64,000 bases of DNA from NCBI GenBank assembly GCA_037783415.1, contig JAZGTN010000009.1, positions 12,834,001-12,898,000 of the forward strand. The letters are read 5' to 3'. Position 1 is the stretch's first letter, and the number at the start of each line of letters is the position of its first letter. This document shows, piece by piece, positions 54,560-64,000 of this stretch. The position numbers and the translations under genes are program-made. Source of the DNA: Leptasterias polaris. Lineage: Eukaryota > Echinodermata > Asteroidea > Forcipulatida > Asteriidae. Under the pieces are notes generated by a model. The model saw only the letters and a list, made by a program, of their open reading frames with translations. It was not told the origin of the DNA and did no database searches.

Positions 54560-55330
54560 AGAAAATACATAACTTCTTTTCGGGGTCATACCAAAGTATG
54601 ACCATATACTTTTAAAATATGCTCACAAGTTTGAATCCAGAAAATGTTTGACCTTTGATAAGATTGGTATGCCTGGCCCAGCGATAAGCAATTGTTATTT
54701 GGGCCTACAATCCTCAATCCTCCACTCTATGGTCATCACTTAACACCAAATAATTGGACTTAGATAAGGTATGCCTGGCCAAATGAGGAGCAATCGCTAG
54801 TTGGCTCTGCAGTAACATATCCTACAAAATCAGCCAGCTTCCTAAGCAGGGTTTTTGAGGCATATTTTGGGCTATATGTACTATGGTTTTCAAACAGAAA
54901 TCTACATTGTGGATGATGTGTTCGCCATTAATCCAAACCCAGAAGTTCATTTGCCTACAGACCCAACGGGGTTTGCCCTAAACTTCTTCAGTGACTTCAC
55001 AGCGGGACCAGTCAGTTTGATGTTTCAAAGATTCACCAGCTTTTTCCCTAAGCTATATTACATAAGGATGCCTTTCAAGACTGAACTAGCCAGCCGAACC
55101 CCTTATGGGGACAATTTCAACGGGTCCTAAAGCTCTTTCCACTGTCATTTGGCCAGTTGACGTGTCTGCCCTGTAAATCCTTCAAAATACTCCATTCTGA
55201 TGTAACTCAACACCAACATGTTGGGACTCTGCTAAGACAAGTATGCCTGTTCACTATTATAGTGATAAGCAATTAGTATTTAGCCGCCCAGTACCTATAT
55301 CCTACAAAACCATACAACTTCCTGAAAACG
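54560..55330. repeat. Diverged long tandem repeat, about 270-480 bp spacing
   Basis: The phrase GATAAGNTNGGTATGCCTGGCC recurs near 54658, 54760 and 55240 (and weakly at 57250), each followed by AGCAATNNNTANTTNG and ATCCTACAAAA(C/T)CA. A 91-codon frame at 54855-55130 lies in it and matches nothing known. Confidence 0.5.
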
Positions 55331-56880
55331 ATTTTGAAGGATTTGTTACGTGTATACACTGTTGGTGTTTTATAGCAGTATTTTGATCAGATTAAATACT
55401 TCGAGCCTACATGAAAAAAACACCACCGTCGAATTTGTCGATGATTAATGTAACTCGAGTAAAGATATAAAAGTGATATGCAATTAACGAGTGCGATCAA
55501 GTGTAACGGGGAATCGCCGGAAGGGAGAACCCCAGAGGCTAAGGATAGATAACGTCAATGTCAATTAATTATTGATATCAAAGGCGTATAATTATTAACA
55601 CAAAGACCCAAGGGAGGGCACGTTTTACAACCCTGTATTACAAATGTGTTCTGAAACCTAATAGAAATGCCCCGAGTCGTTATATGAAGGGGGTGACAGC
55701 ACAATTACATTATTGTTTAACTTTTTTCTCACGGCAGCTAAATAAATTGATAATAACTGACACGGAACTCAAACGTTGAAGATTCTTCAATAGCTGGTAA
55801 GGTCTTTTAAGTAATATTGATTATGCTTATATTCTTTTGGTACAGAAGAAGTTTTTTTTATATATTTAGGGTGAAATAAAGATAAATTGATTACGAGATC
55901 TGAGCCTGTAGGCTAACCTCTGGGGCTGCGATTTTTTTTCCGGGATCAAAGCTTCCATTGAGCCTTTACAGTAGAAAAGTTCATTTAAATTTTAAACACA
56001 ACGGGGCACTGTGTTAAATAAACGTAAGTTTGGTTTTGCATTTTCAACGATTTTGTTTAAGCCTATCTGTTTTGTTGTTTACATGTCAATGTACTGCCTG
56101 GGTTAATTTCCGCTTATTTATTTGATTAATTAAAAAATATAACAAATTTGGTTTCATCAACCATTAGCGATTGACATACCGAATCTGTAAACAAAGGACG
56201 CTGGCAGAGTTTTGTCCTGCCCCGTTCTAATCAAATCATTAACAATAAAATACTTTAAAAGACAAATATACATACAGGTACATTATACAACAAACACCCG
56301 TAAAATGGACGAAAAGACACAGGCTCAGTCTTGGCCAGACGTTCCCCGCAAAGCACGTCTGGTAGATAATTTAAAACTTAAACAAGTCTGGCTAAAAATA
56401 TCGATGCTGGGATTGGAGTTTGAAATAGAATTATATAACAGAACAAAAGTAATCATTGGATAAGGAAGCCTTTGAGCCGTTACTAAAGGCATGCCTATTA
56501 AGTATTATCCAAACTAATTACCGAAGGAGTGGGAGATTGCTTGTAGTTTGATTTTAGCCATGACCAGAATCTTCTTGGGTTTTCTTGCAGTCCACCGGAT
56601 AATTTGCTGATATAAAAAGCCTTTAAAAGCCAAATAAAAGGAGTACAGTTTAAAGCTTTTACCCAATTGTGACCTGGGGGTTGTTGACTTCCAGCTTGAG
56701 GTATCATTTGGATGAACTAGGCCCTGAAAAAGATGCTCCTATTTGCCCAGAGGTGTAAGGAAATCTTTTCGAGATCGTCGCTTGGACGTTTAGAAATTTA
56801 CACAGATAGGAAGTTTTTATATGGAGGGAGAATAACTCGATGAGGCTTGGGAGTCAATGTCAAATTGAGGAGAGGATAGC
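55331..56880. other. TRPC intron without recognised exon
   Basis: No feature recognised. A phrase near 56170 (GACATACCGAATCTG...CAAAGGACGCTGGCAGAG) echoes 2196-2235 and 20870-20910, so an old dispersed repeat may be present. Confidence 0.4.
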
Positions 56881-57015
56881 ACTTTAAGAGTCAGTGGATA
56901 ATTTCCCCTTTACTGTAAAAACCTGTGAAACTTCAAAGTACTTTTCAAGTATTTTGAAAATTTAGCATTTTGCACTGCGTGCTATGGGAGTTTATTAAGT
57001 GGGGTGCACTCTATG
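56880..57015 (-). repeat. Inverted repeat partner of 47985-48115
   Basis: AGTGGATAATTTCCCCTTTA, CTATGGGAGTTTATTAAGTG and GGGGTGCAC are the complement of the block 9 kb away. Confidence 0.7.
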
Positions 57016-57571
57016 GTTACTAGTTCACTGTTCGAAATCAAGCTTGGGCTTGGGCTTGGGCTTCAAACTCCAGCTGCCTGTCTGAAGCCCCGCCAGAAGC
57101 ACGTGTTTTAAAAACAAATGACTGCCTATAAGCCGCGGCCAAACTGCAGTCGTCGTCTGAAACAAGGCCGCTGGCCAACACCTGTCTGAATTATTAAAAC
57201 ACAGTTCTCTATGGTTTTACAATAAAATGGCAATGCAGATTTGGACTCTGATAAGATTGCATGTCTGGCTTCCTGTTATGTAGATAGTTATTTGGGGATA
57301 CTGTACATACAATCCATCAAATTATAGAGCACAACCATGATATGAATTATGGATGATTTGGGGTAGTTCAGACCAACTAACTAACAATGCCATCACATAA
57401 TCACAAAACACGGAAAGAACACTGTTATACAAACATTCGAGTAATTTTACAATTTTACGGCGTTTGTGTTCAGCTATTAACGTAAAAACATAAACGCCGC
57501 AGCTATTACCGTAAAAAAATTATACGGGTATTGTTTAAAACACCTAAACTTCACAAACAACATACGATAAG

Positions 57572-57850
57572 TTCAATTCAATTCAATCAAACATTAATTT
57601 CCGTACTCACAAAAAGAAAATACAAAATCATGTGGACAAATTTTTAGTAGCACAATGCAAGCAAAAAGTAAACTCGACCTATGAAAATGTTACTTCAAAA
57701 AATTAAACAATTTAGGCTGTGAGTAAGGAGGCTGTTCAAATAAGCCGAGGCTTGTGGGGAACAGCCCTTTACATGATACAAAAACAAGAAACAAAAACAA
57801 AACAAAAACAACGGACAGAAGATAATGCAAAATGAACCGGTAATGAGCTA
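57572..57850 (-). mobile_element. 3' end of a non-LTR retrotransposon, antisense
   Basis: TTCAATTCAATTCAATC (a (TTGAA)n tail on the other strand) followed by AAACATTAATTTCCGTACTC, then GAGGCTGTTC and GGGGAACAGCC. It resembles the tail of 43040-43080 and 60985-61010 in design. No coding part seen. Confidence 0.6.
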
Positions 57851-58206
57851 ATGATGCAGATAAGCCCAAGAAATATTGACAAAATTAGGACCAGCTACAT
57901 AAGCATAAACAAGTTATGTGCCCTATCCAGTATCAGATGTTTTCGCATCCATACTTCCATGTACGGTGATAAAGGTCCATTCGGTGTTGGGTTTATACAG
58001 TTCCTCGTAAGGATATCGTCTAGAGATTAAGGTATACGGATAATATTTTTACGGATACAAAAACCAGTTACCCGTAAAATATACGGTAATGTTTTTGCAT
58101 CCATGCATGATACACCGTCAACATCTTGACACAGCGTCATCACAAGTACACTTTGTGAAGGTATATTATGGAGTCTACTGAGTGACTGTGTTGAAACGAT
58201 TTTGTA

Positions 58207-58379
58207 TAGACCTTATGCACATGACGTCATTTGAGTAGGGCGCCCTCGCCTAGAGGTCAAAAGGAAGATGTTCATTGGCCAGGCCTGTGCGCCGCGCGTA
58301 CAAATCGGCGCGTTTCCATTGTTTCATCATCAGTTTACCTCTAAGATGGCGGCTTGGTGACGTCAATGCATAAGGTCTA
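58207..58379 (+). mobile_element. CRE/YY1 MITE, copy B (173 bp)
   Basis: Same length, ends and internal motifs as 54342-54514, differing at only a few bases. Same orientation; 3.9 kb apart in the same TRPC intron. Confidence 0.9.
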
Positions 58380-59124
58380 TTCCGTCGTACGCATTCTGGA
58401 TACGCATCATGATCAAAATGTGTTTTAGAACTGATATTAAATGTTTTACTTAAATCTTGTCTTAATGTAATGTTGAAGATATTAGGCCTAAGCATCTCAG
58501 TGACAAAAAATTGTAATATAGTACAGGGTTATAATAATAATTTGATGATGAATGAATTATTCATCGACTACAATTCGATCAAAGGATTTTTTTTATGGCG
58601 TGATAAAGTGGCCTCGTCTGTCATTTCTTCGGGGAGAAAAACAACAATTTTATTGTTAGGCCCTAAGGTTTGGTATCTGATACGACAATAATTTTTTCGA
58701 AGCACTTTAAACAGTTTTACGCCCAAAACTACAAACTTGGTTTATCTGCACATTAAACAAACAGCCATGCAACAGCAAAATTTCCATACAAAAAGGAAAT
58801 AAAAAAAGTGGGATTACCAGAGCACACTAAATTTAGTACAGTGTTTGCAGTTTCTATGTCCTATTTTTCCGGTAATTTTCGGCAAATGGGCAGCCAATAT
58901 ACAAGTCGCGTTATTCTATCTTAAGCCAAATTGAAAACTCCTCAAAATAGTTGTTCAATTTCTCTTCTCTCTTTTGCGTCATGTGATTAACAAATTTATA
59001 ACCATTCAATTAGAAGGCCATGTCATACTGGGTAATTTTGAGCAGAACGAAAAAAGTTTCAGGCCAAAATTAAGCGTAAAATTAGAGACTGTAAGAAGGC
59101 ATAAGATCAAAAGTTTTTTTTCAG
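58380..59124. other. TRPC intron without recognised exon
   Basis: No feature recognised before the LINE that starts near 59125. Confidence 0.4.
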
Positions 59125-61010
59125 ACAAGTGATACAAGGAGCGTATGGCAAGGCATACAAACTATTACCGGCTACAAACCCCAAAACAGAAACGTGTGTG
59201 ATGGAAAATGAGACAGTGTATGCAAATGATTTAAATGAATTTTACAGTAGGTTCGATAAATATGATAGTAGCTTGCAACAAGATAGCGTGGTAAATGGCT
59301 TGCATGCATCCCCAGATGCTGAAAGTATTGTAATCAATGAAAGTGAGGTCCAGGCTATTCAAAAGATTAAACACACGAAAGGCTCATGGGCACGATTCAA
59401 TCAGTTGCAGGGTACTGAAACTCTGTGCTGACCAATTAGCGTCACCATTTCGGTCATTATTTCAGGAATCATTGAATAAGGCGTTAATTCCTGCATTATG
59501 GTAAAGGTCACTGATTGTTCCAATTCAAAAAAATGCCCACCCTAAAGTCATGAACGATCTTCGTCCGGTAGCTCTTACCTCAGTAGCCATGAAGAAAAAA
59601 TAGTTAAGAACAGGTTAACTAATGAAGTTAAGGGTTCCTTTGATGAATATCAATTTGCCTATAGACCACGAAGAAACACAGAGGATGCAATTTTGACATT
59701 GATTAATGGTATTTGTGAACACCTGGAGAAGACGGGGGCTTTTGCTAAAGTTGTGTTTGTAGACTTTGCGAGTGCCTTCAACACAATTCAGCCATACCTG
59801 ATGGTTCAGAAACTGTTGGATCTCAATGTAAATTCCAATATTATACGTTGGATTAATAACTTTCTAACAAACAGAGGGCAGCAGGTCAGGTTAAATTCCA
59901 CTCTCTCAACTCTCCGTTATATAAGTATTGGGGCCCCACAGGGCTGTGTTCTTTCTCCCATTCTGTATACACTATACACCAATGAATGTAGATCTTTGAA
60001 TACAAATCACAAGTTAATTAAGTATGCAGATGAAACTGCACTGGTCGGCCATTTATTTGCAAAAAGGGATAACTTAGCATCGTTCGATCAGGAGATTTCT
60101 GAATTTGTTCAGTGGTGTGACAAAAACCACATAAAGATCAACACACAAAGAAAAACAAAGGATATGGTCTTTGATTTTCGAAGGAACAAAACACACATTC
60201 CGGCCACTGTGATCAAAGGAGAATCTCTTGAGAGGGTCACTGAGTTTAAGTACTTAGGAATTGAGATTGATAACCAGCTGCTTTTCTGATAAATGTGCTA
60301 AATCAAAGTACAATAAGTTACAGCAGCGACTTTTCTTCTTAAGGAAATTGAATTCATTCCATGTGGATAGAACCATTTTACAAATGTTTTACAAGTCTGC
60401 CCTGCAAAGTATTATTACATTATTGTCTTATTAGTGTTTTTGGAAACATGCGGGCAGTGGATCGGTGTAAATTGGACAGGGTAATTAAGCAAGCTAAAAA
60501 GGTAACTGGTACTGATGAATCAACGCTTGACAGTCTCTATAAATCTCTCATGCTGACCAAAGTTGAAATGATTCTGTCAGATGAAACTCACCCATTGTAT
60601 GAACAATTCAATAGAAATGCAAGGAGTAAACGTCTTTTACAGCTAAGGATTAACACTAAGCGGTATGCCAACTCATTTGTCCCCTCAGCTGTCCGAATTT
60701 TTAATGCACAATATTGGAACGATGCCAGGCAATATTACAGAGACACCGACATGGGTTCTATTTTTTATACTAGAAAATATGTTTAATATAGCCTATATAT
60801 ATTTTTTGGAAATTGCAATTTTTAGTGTACTTTTAGCTTTTATATTTGTCCATAACTTCTTTGTGTCACTCAGTATTGTGGTTGTTGATGTATTTTTGTA
60901 CTGAAATGATAAACTTTTACGTATTGTAATTTTTGTAAATTTAACTAATTGATGTAAAGGCCGAAATGCATTTCCCATTTTTGTGGATAATAAAGTCAAT
61001 TGAATTAAAT
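59125..61010 (+). mobile_element. 5'-truncated CR1/Rex-like LINE, about 1.9 kb
   Basis: Contains three consecutive RT frames, a 3' UTR and a tail GGATAATAAAGTCAATTGAA. It runs antisense to the TRPC gene in its large intron. Confidence 0.88.
59129..60786 (+). pseudogene. LINE reverse transcriptase, broken
   Basis: Frame 1 (59129-59431) is the linker before RT: ETVYANDLNEFYSRFDKYD and SEVQAIQKIKHTK. After a frameshift near 59390 and stops near 59600, frame 2 (59693-60289) has VFVDFASAFNTIQPYLM (motif A, first Asp), RYISIGAPQGCVLSPILYTL (motif B), YADETALVG (motif C) and FKYLGIEID. A further shift near 60290 leads to 60361-60786 with LDSLYKSLMLTKVEMILSD, THPLYEQFN and YANSFVPSAVRIFN, the usual C-terminal end. 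Motif C should be YADD; here the second Asp is Glu. The endonuclease is missing. Inactive. Confidence 0.88.
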
Positions 61011-61347
61011 TGTAATATGGAGACAACCAACTGCCCTGCACGCACAAGGATCACTTCGGCAGTACAATACACGTTCTTCTATACATGTAGCTGTAAATCA
61101 ACATCCCCAGGAAAAAAATTAGAAAACTGAAATGTGAACGAACTTTCTTTTTGGAAATTGCCTTGAACCGGTTGCCTGGAAATTACCGCGTGTGACGTGA
61201 CCTTCTATAGTCCACTCGAATACCATTCAAATTCACAGCAACCTTTCGCGGAAATCTTTATGTACGTCGTTAAAGCTCTGAATTCATTACAACAATGGCG
61301 ACTCATTTCAAATATTAAATATATTGCAACAGCATTTCATTGTCGTT

Positions 61348-61758
61348 TTAATTAGCCTTCACAATTTGAGCCATTTCAACCGGTTCTACATCAGCAAAGT
61401 TTAATCGATGACGAGAAATCCATTCTTTGGGGGATTCTAGATTAGGCTTGGCCAGGAGTGGAACTAGTCCATGGCAATCATTATTACTTCGTCCTCCTGT
61501 TGCAGATCTTTGATTTAAAGGCCCAATTAGCGCAAATTGACGCACAGTACCAAAGTGATCGTACTGGTGGCTTTGCTCTTTCACCGAATAATTAACAAAG
61601 AAAGCCTGAGTCATATACACATGCAAACCTAACGATGTAACAAAAGTTGCCCCACCCCAAGTGGACTGAGGGGGGGCGCAACGGTTCCTGCCAAAAATGT
61701 GGCTGTACAAAATGGTGGACCGTGTTAAATCATAAGTATTAAAGAGAAAACCACACAT
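61348..61758 (-). CDS. Unrecognised 136-codon ORF, doubtful
   Basis: Begins MCGFLFNTYDLTRST and ends LNFADVEPVEMAQIVKAN, with a plausible mixed composition. No domain is recognised, and no signal peptide or membrane segment. The part 61640-61760 resembles dispersed repeat sequence (CCCCAAGTGGACTGAGG). It lies antisense to the LINE and in sense with the TRPC transcript, within the large intron. It may be a retrocopy fragment, an unknown small gene, or chance. Confidence 0.2.
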   Translation of the reverse strand: MCGFLFNTYDLTRSTILYSHIFGRNRCAPPQSTWGGATFVTSLGLHVYMTQAFFVNYSVKEQSHQYDHFGTVRQFALIGPLNQRSATGGRSNNDCHGLVPLLAKPNLESPKEWISRHRLNFADVEPVEMAQIVKAN

Positions 61759-62046
61759 TTTCGAGGCTTATTGGTGTGGATCATTACAATCTACTTTTGA
61801 AGTTTCTTTCAAAAAATACTCATTTCATAACAAACTCTTGTTATAGCCCAAAGCGCCCAATCCAAGGAAACGTATCCCTTAAACCGGTAGAGCATGCCCG
61901 GTAACGAGATGTCAGTTCAATTATTACAAGCAGCCTGGGATCGTTTTCTCCTTTGGAACTCTTAAGCAGTATAGTTAGCACACATCAGAGTAGGGGAAAA
62001 CACATTTATTCCTCACAATTTTCGAATACACATTTGAAAAGTTTAC

Positions 62047-62157
62047 CTTTTTCTGTTCGCAGGCAATGGCATGGAAGACTTTAAACAGTGCTTTCTCGTT
62101 GGAATTACTTTCCTCTGTGTCGTGTTCGGTCTCAGCGTGTGTCAATATACTCGTCAG
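62047..62157 (-). CDS. TRPC exon 1 of the window: end of TRP_2 linker
   Basis: 37 codons, phase 0 at both ends, acceptor TTATATTACAG, donor GTAAAC. It encodes LTSILTHAETEHDTEESN, an acidic stretch, then EKALFKVFHAIACEQKK. TRPCs have, just before FVAHPNCQQ, an ILN...acidic...L.LAI.Y.QKK segment, and a conserved intron at that point. This exon supplies it and joins exon 2 in phase across 14.5 kb. Only this frame is open. Identity rests on position and the weaker AI...EQKK match, so it is less sure than exons 2-7. Confidence 0.75.
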
Positions 62158-62295
62158 CTGTAATATAATCAAAACATATCACAAGAATATTAATCTTGCC
62201 TGGAAAATGAGTTTCATGTTTGACTTACAATTAAACAGGCCCTTTTACACCAGAAGAATTTCCCAGGAAACATTGAATGACTCTTGTAATAGGTA

Positions 62296-62470
62296 TCATC
62301 CACTATGAGTCTGGCTGGTAGTGGTAGAGCAGAATGCGCTACCTTTCTAACTTTTTAAGAAGCAATTATGAAGTGCCCTGCTCAAGGGCATAAGTGACAT
62401 GACCGGGATTCGAACACCCTCTGCTGCTGACAACACCAGAGGCCCTGTGAATTAGACCGCTTGGCATAAA
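62296..62470 (-). mobile_element. tRNA-derived SINE, head and start of body
   Basis: On the minus strand: GCCAAGCGGTCTAA (A-box), a Leu/Ser-type variable region and GTGTTCGAATCCC (B-box). Then follow GTCATGTCACTTATGCCC, TTGAGCAGGGCACTTC and ATAATTGCTTC, the body phrases of the family. It lies 140 bp upstream of TRPC exon 1 in transcript direction, same strand. Confidence 0.65.
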
Positions 62471-62474
62471 AAAA

Positions 62475-63262
62475 TATGCAAGTTCGCCTCAAACAAGGCT
62501 TAAAGGCACTGGACTCCTTTGGTAATTGTCAAAGACCAGTATTCTCACTTGGTGTATCCCAACATATGCATAAAGTAACAAACCTGTGAAAATTTGGGCT
62601 CAATTAGTCATCGAAGTTGCAAGAAAATAATGAAAGAAAAAAACACCCTTGATGCACAAATTTGTGTGCTTTCAGATGCCTGAGAAAGGCTTCAGGCCTG
62701 AAGTCTTTGCCTGAGAAAGGCTTCAGGCCTGAAGTCTTTTTCAGATTCAATTATTTTAGTGAGAAATTACCTCTTTCTCAAAAACTACGTTACTTCAGAG
62801 GGAGTCGTTTCTCAAAATGTGTTATACTATCAACAGCTCTCCGTTGCTCGTTACCAAGTAAGTTTTTATGCTAATATATATTTTGAGTAGTTACCAAACG
62901 TGTACAGTGCCTTTAAAGTCACTCTTGGTAAGACGCTACAGGCAGAAAATAGTTAGGATGAAAATAACTCAGGGGAGCTAAAACTAAAAGTAGAAACTGA
63001 TACTCTTCTTATAACAATACATATTGTAGGGGGGGGCATGCACTAAGCAAGGAGTTCCAAAGAGATGCAGTACGTGGAATAAAGTTGTTGGAATGACTTT
63101 TTGTTCTACATCTCAGCAAAGCGAGAGTGTATGGGTGAGAAGAAGCAGAACTGAGAATGTCTTCCCATCTGCTCCACCTTTTCAGGTCAACGGGTTTACA
63201 GCCAGCGCCAGCCAACAAGGTTTCAATCCCAGATCCACTAAAATAATAAATAATCATGCAAA
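62475..63262 (-). pseudogene. CR1-like LINE 3' part, split by a TTAA MITE
   Basis: On the minus strand 63257-63009 encodes SSHPYTLALLRCRTKSHSNN and FIPRTASLWNSLLSACPP, homologous to 52130-52260. The 3' UTR follows to CTTACCAAGAGTGACTT, broken by the insertion 62500-62916, and resumes as AAGCCTTGTTTGAGGCGAAC. 5'-truncated. Confidence 0.75.
62500..62916. mobile_element. TTAA-flanked MITE inserted in a LINE
   Basis: TTAAAGGCACTGGACTCC ... GTGTACAGTGCCTTTAA, TTAA at both borders. The host LINE sequence continues on both sides, with one TTAA missing from the reconstructed empty site. The interior has CAAAGACCAGTATTCTCACT and a doubled 30-bp block AGAAAGGCTTCAGGCCTGAA at about 62680-62740. Confidence 0.85.
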
Positions 63263-63264
63263 TT

Positions 63265-64000
63265 TATGGGGTATTATGTGGATTAAGCGGATTAGGGAAA
63301 CTGGAACGTTTTAAAGGTCAAATGTCTTAAAAGAGAAGTTGTTCTCAGAAAATATATTAACTTAAGTTTGTGATATTTTTACTTAAAGGGGAACGTTGCC
63401 TTTGAACACGGTCTGCCATTTTGTGGAGTCAAAAATTGCTTCCACCATTATAAAACGTCTTTTCAACCATAATAATTTTATAACAAGCGCTTTTTAAAGA
63501 TCAAAGCACCCAATCCAAATCAACGAGTCCTTTTAAACCAACAAACAACTTCAGTAAAATTGTCAGAGACAACTATTCGTACTAGAACCCACAAAAAACA
63601 AAACTAAGACATGCTTAAGTTGCATGACCCCATTCTTGCCAAAAGAACTTTTTTATTTTATGTTTGTTTGTTCTTCTCTGAACGAATTCTGACAAATGAT
63701 GCTGTTTCAAAAGGAAATACGTCCAGTAACATTTACAAATGTCACAAACAATGCACAAATAATATACATGTAATGGTTTTGACCAAATACAATAATGGTT
63801 TGCAGACAATTGTAGGCGCCAAAAGAGACGCCAAGCAACAAAGCCCCGCTCATAACAAATACGGTTAAATACCGATACCATTCGTAAACGATATCGTTAA
63901 AATTTGAGCCATGCGATTGTTAATTGAACCAGAACGTCATCAATACTTCATACATTCCCGCCTCTCTACTTAATTTTCTCTATATATTATACATGAAGTA
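63265..64000. other. End of window; partial repeat, no exon recognised
   Basis: 63386-63543 (AAGGGGAACGTTGCCTTTGA ... CCAATCCAAATCAACGAGTCC) resembles the GGGGCACGTTGCCTT family at 23829. Antiparallel frames near 63611-63881 match nothing. The next upstream TRPC exon was not found here. Confidence 0.45.

Larger units (their letters stand above)
32103..62157 (-). other. TRPC-type cation channel gene, partial (seven exons)
   Basis: Exons at 62047-62157, 47364-47551, 46156-46334, 43647-43786, 41806-42431, 37441-37639 and 32103-32276 splice in order on the minus strand. All junctions are GT/AG and every phase fits (0,2,1,0,2,0,0 at exon ends), giving 539 open codons. Order of features: end of TRP_2, pre-S1, S1-S6 with pore, TRP box. 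TRPC proteins form tetrameric Ca2+-permeable channels in the plasma membrane, usually opened downstream of phospholipase C. Closest motifs are those of the TRPC1/4/5 side, but an exact subfamily is not claimed. Amino-terminal exons lie beyond 64000 and the carboxyl tail was not found. Confidence 0.93.

Overview
The window reads as nuclear DNA of an animal, most likely a marine invertebrate deuterostome and within that probably an echinoderm. It is AT-rich, with one spliced gene scattered over tens of kilobases, canonical GT/AG junctions, several kinds of broken non-LTR retrotransposon, tRNA-derived SINEs, and dozens of short inverted-repeat elements and minisatellites. The echinoderm placement is inference from repeat style (frequent TAGGCCTA-type words; TTAA-flanked elements like those I recall from sea stars and sea cucumbers) and has not been checked by a search.

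The only host gene I can identify is a TRPC-type cation channel on the minus strand. Seven consecutive coding exons (62047-62157, 47364-47551, 46156-46334, 43647-43786, 41806-42431, 37441-37639, 32103-32276) can be joined by eye with matching intron phases into one 539-codon open stretch. It runs from just before the pre-S1 region through S1-S6 and the pore to the TRP box. The first and seventh exons lack the look of long ORFs and were found by splice logic. The amino end (ankyrin repeats, most of the TRP_2 domain) should lie beyond position 64000. The carboxyl tail was not located below 32103. The S4/S5 exon carries an unusually long extracellular S3-S4 loop of about 118 residues, with three N-glycosylation sequons and a stretch that matches a tRNA T-arm at the DNA level.

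Region by region: 1-14600 is intergenic or far-downstream sequence with minisatellites (7535-8280, 11203-11414), a 107-113 bp satellite (9250-9905), SINEs and inverted-repeat elements. At 14635-15843 lies a 1.2 kb near-perfect hairpin whose arms are filled with a short self-complementary repeat. From 15850 to 32100 there are further elements, including a LINE inserted into a small element with an 11-bp target duplication (21234-22235) and a three-level nest (29657-31182). From 32103 to 62157 is the TRPC gene, with introns dominated by mobile DNA (the first intron in the window is 14.5 kb). From 62160 to 64000 are a SINE, a LINE fragment split by a TTAA element, and other repeats.

How it fits together: the window is essentially a TRPC locus heavily loaded with short non-autonomous transposons. 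These transposons have put inverted copies on both sides of exons 3-7, tRNA-like promoter boxes in several introns, CRE/YY1/CCAAT-like motifs in a repeated 173-bp element, and perhaps a SINE fragment in the coding sequence itself.
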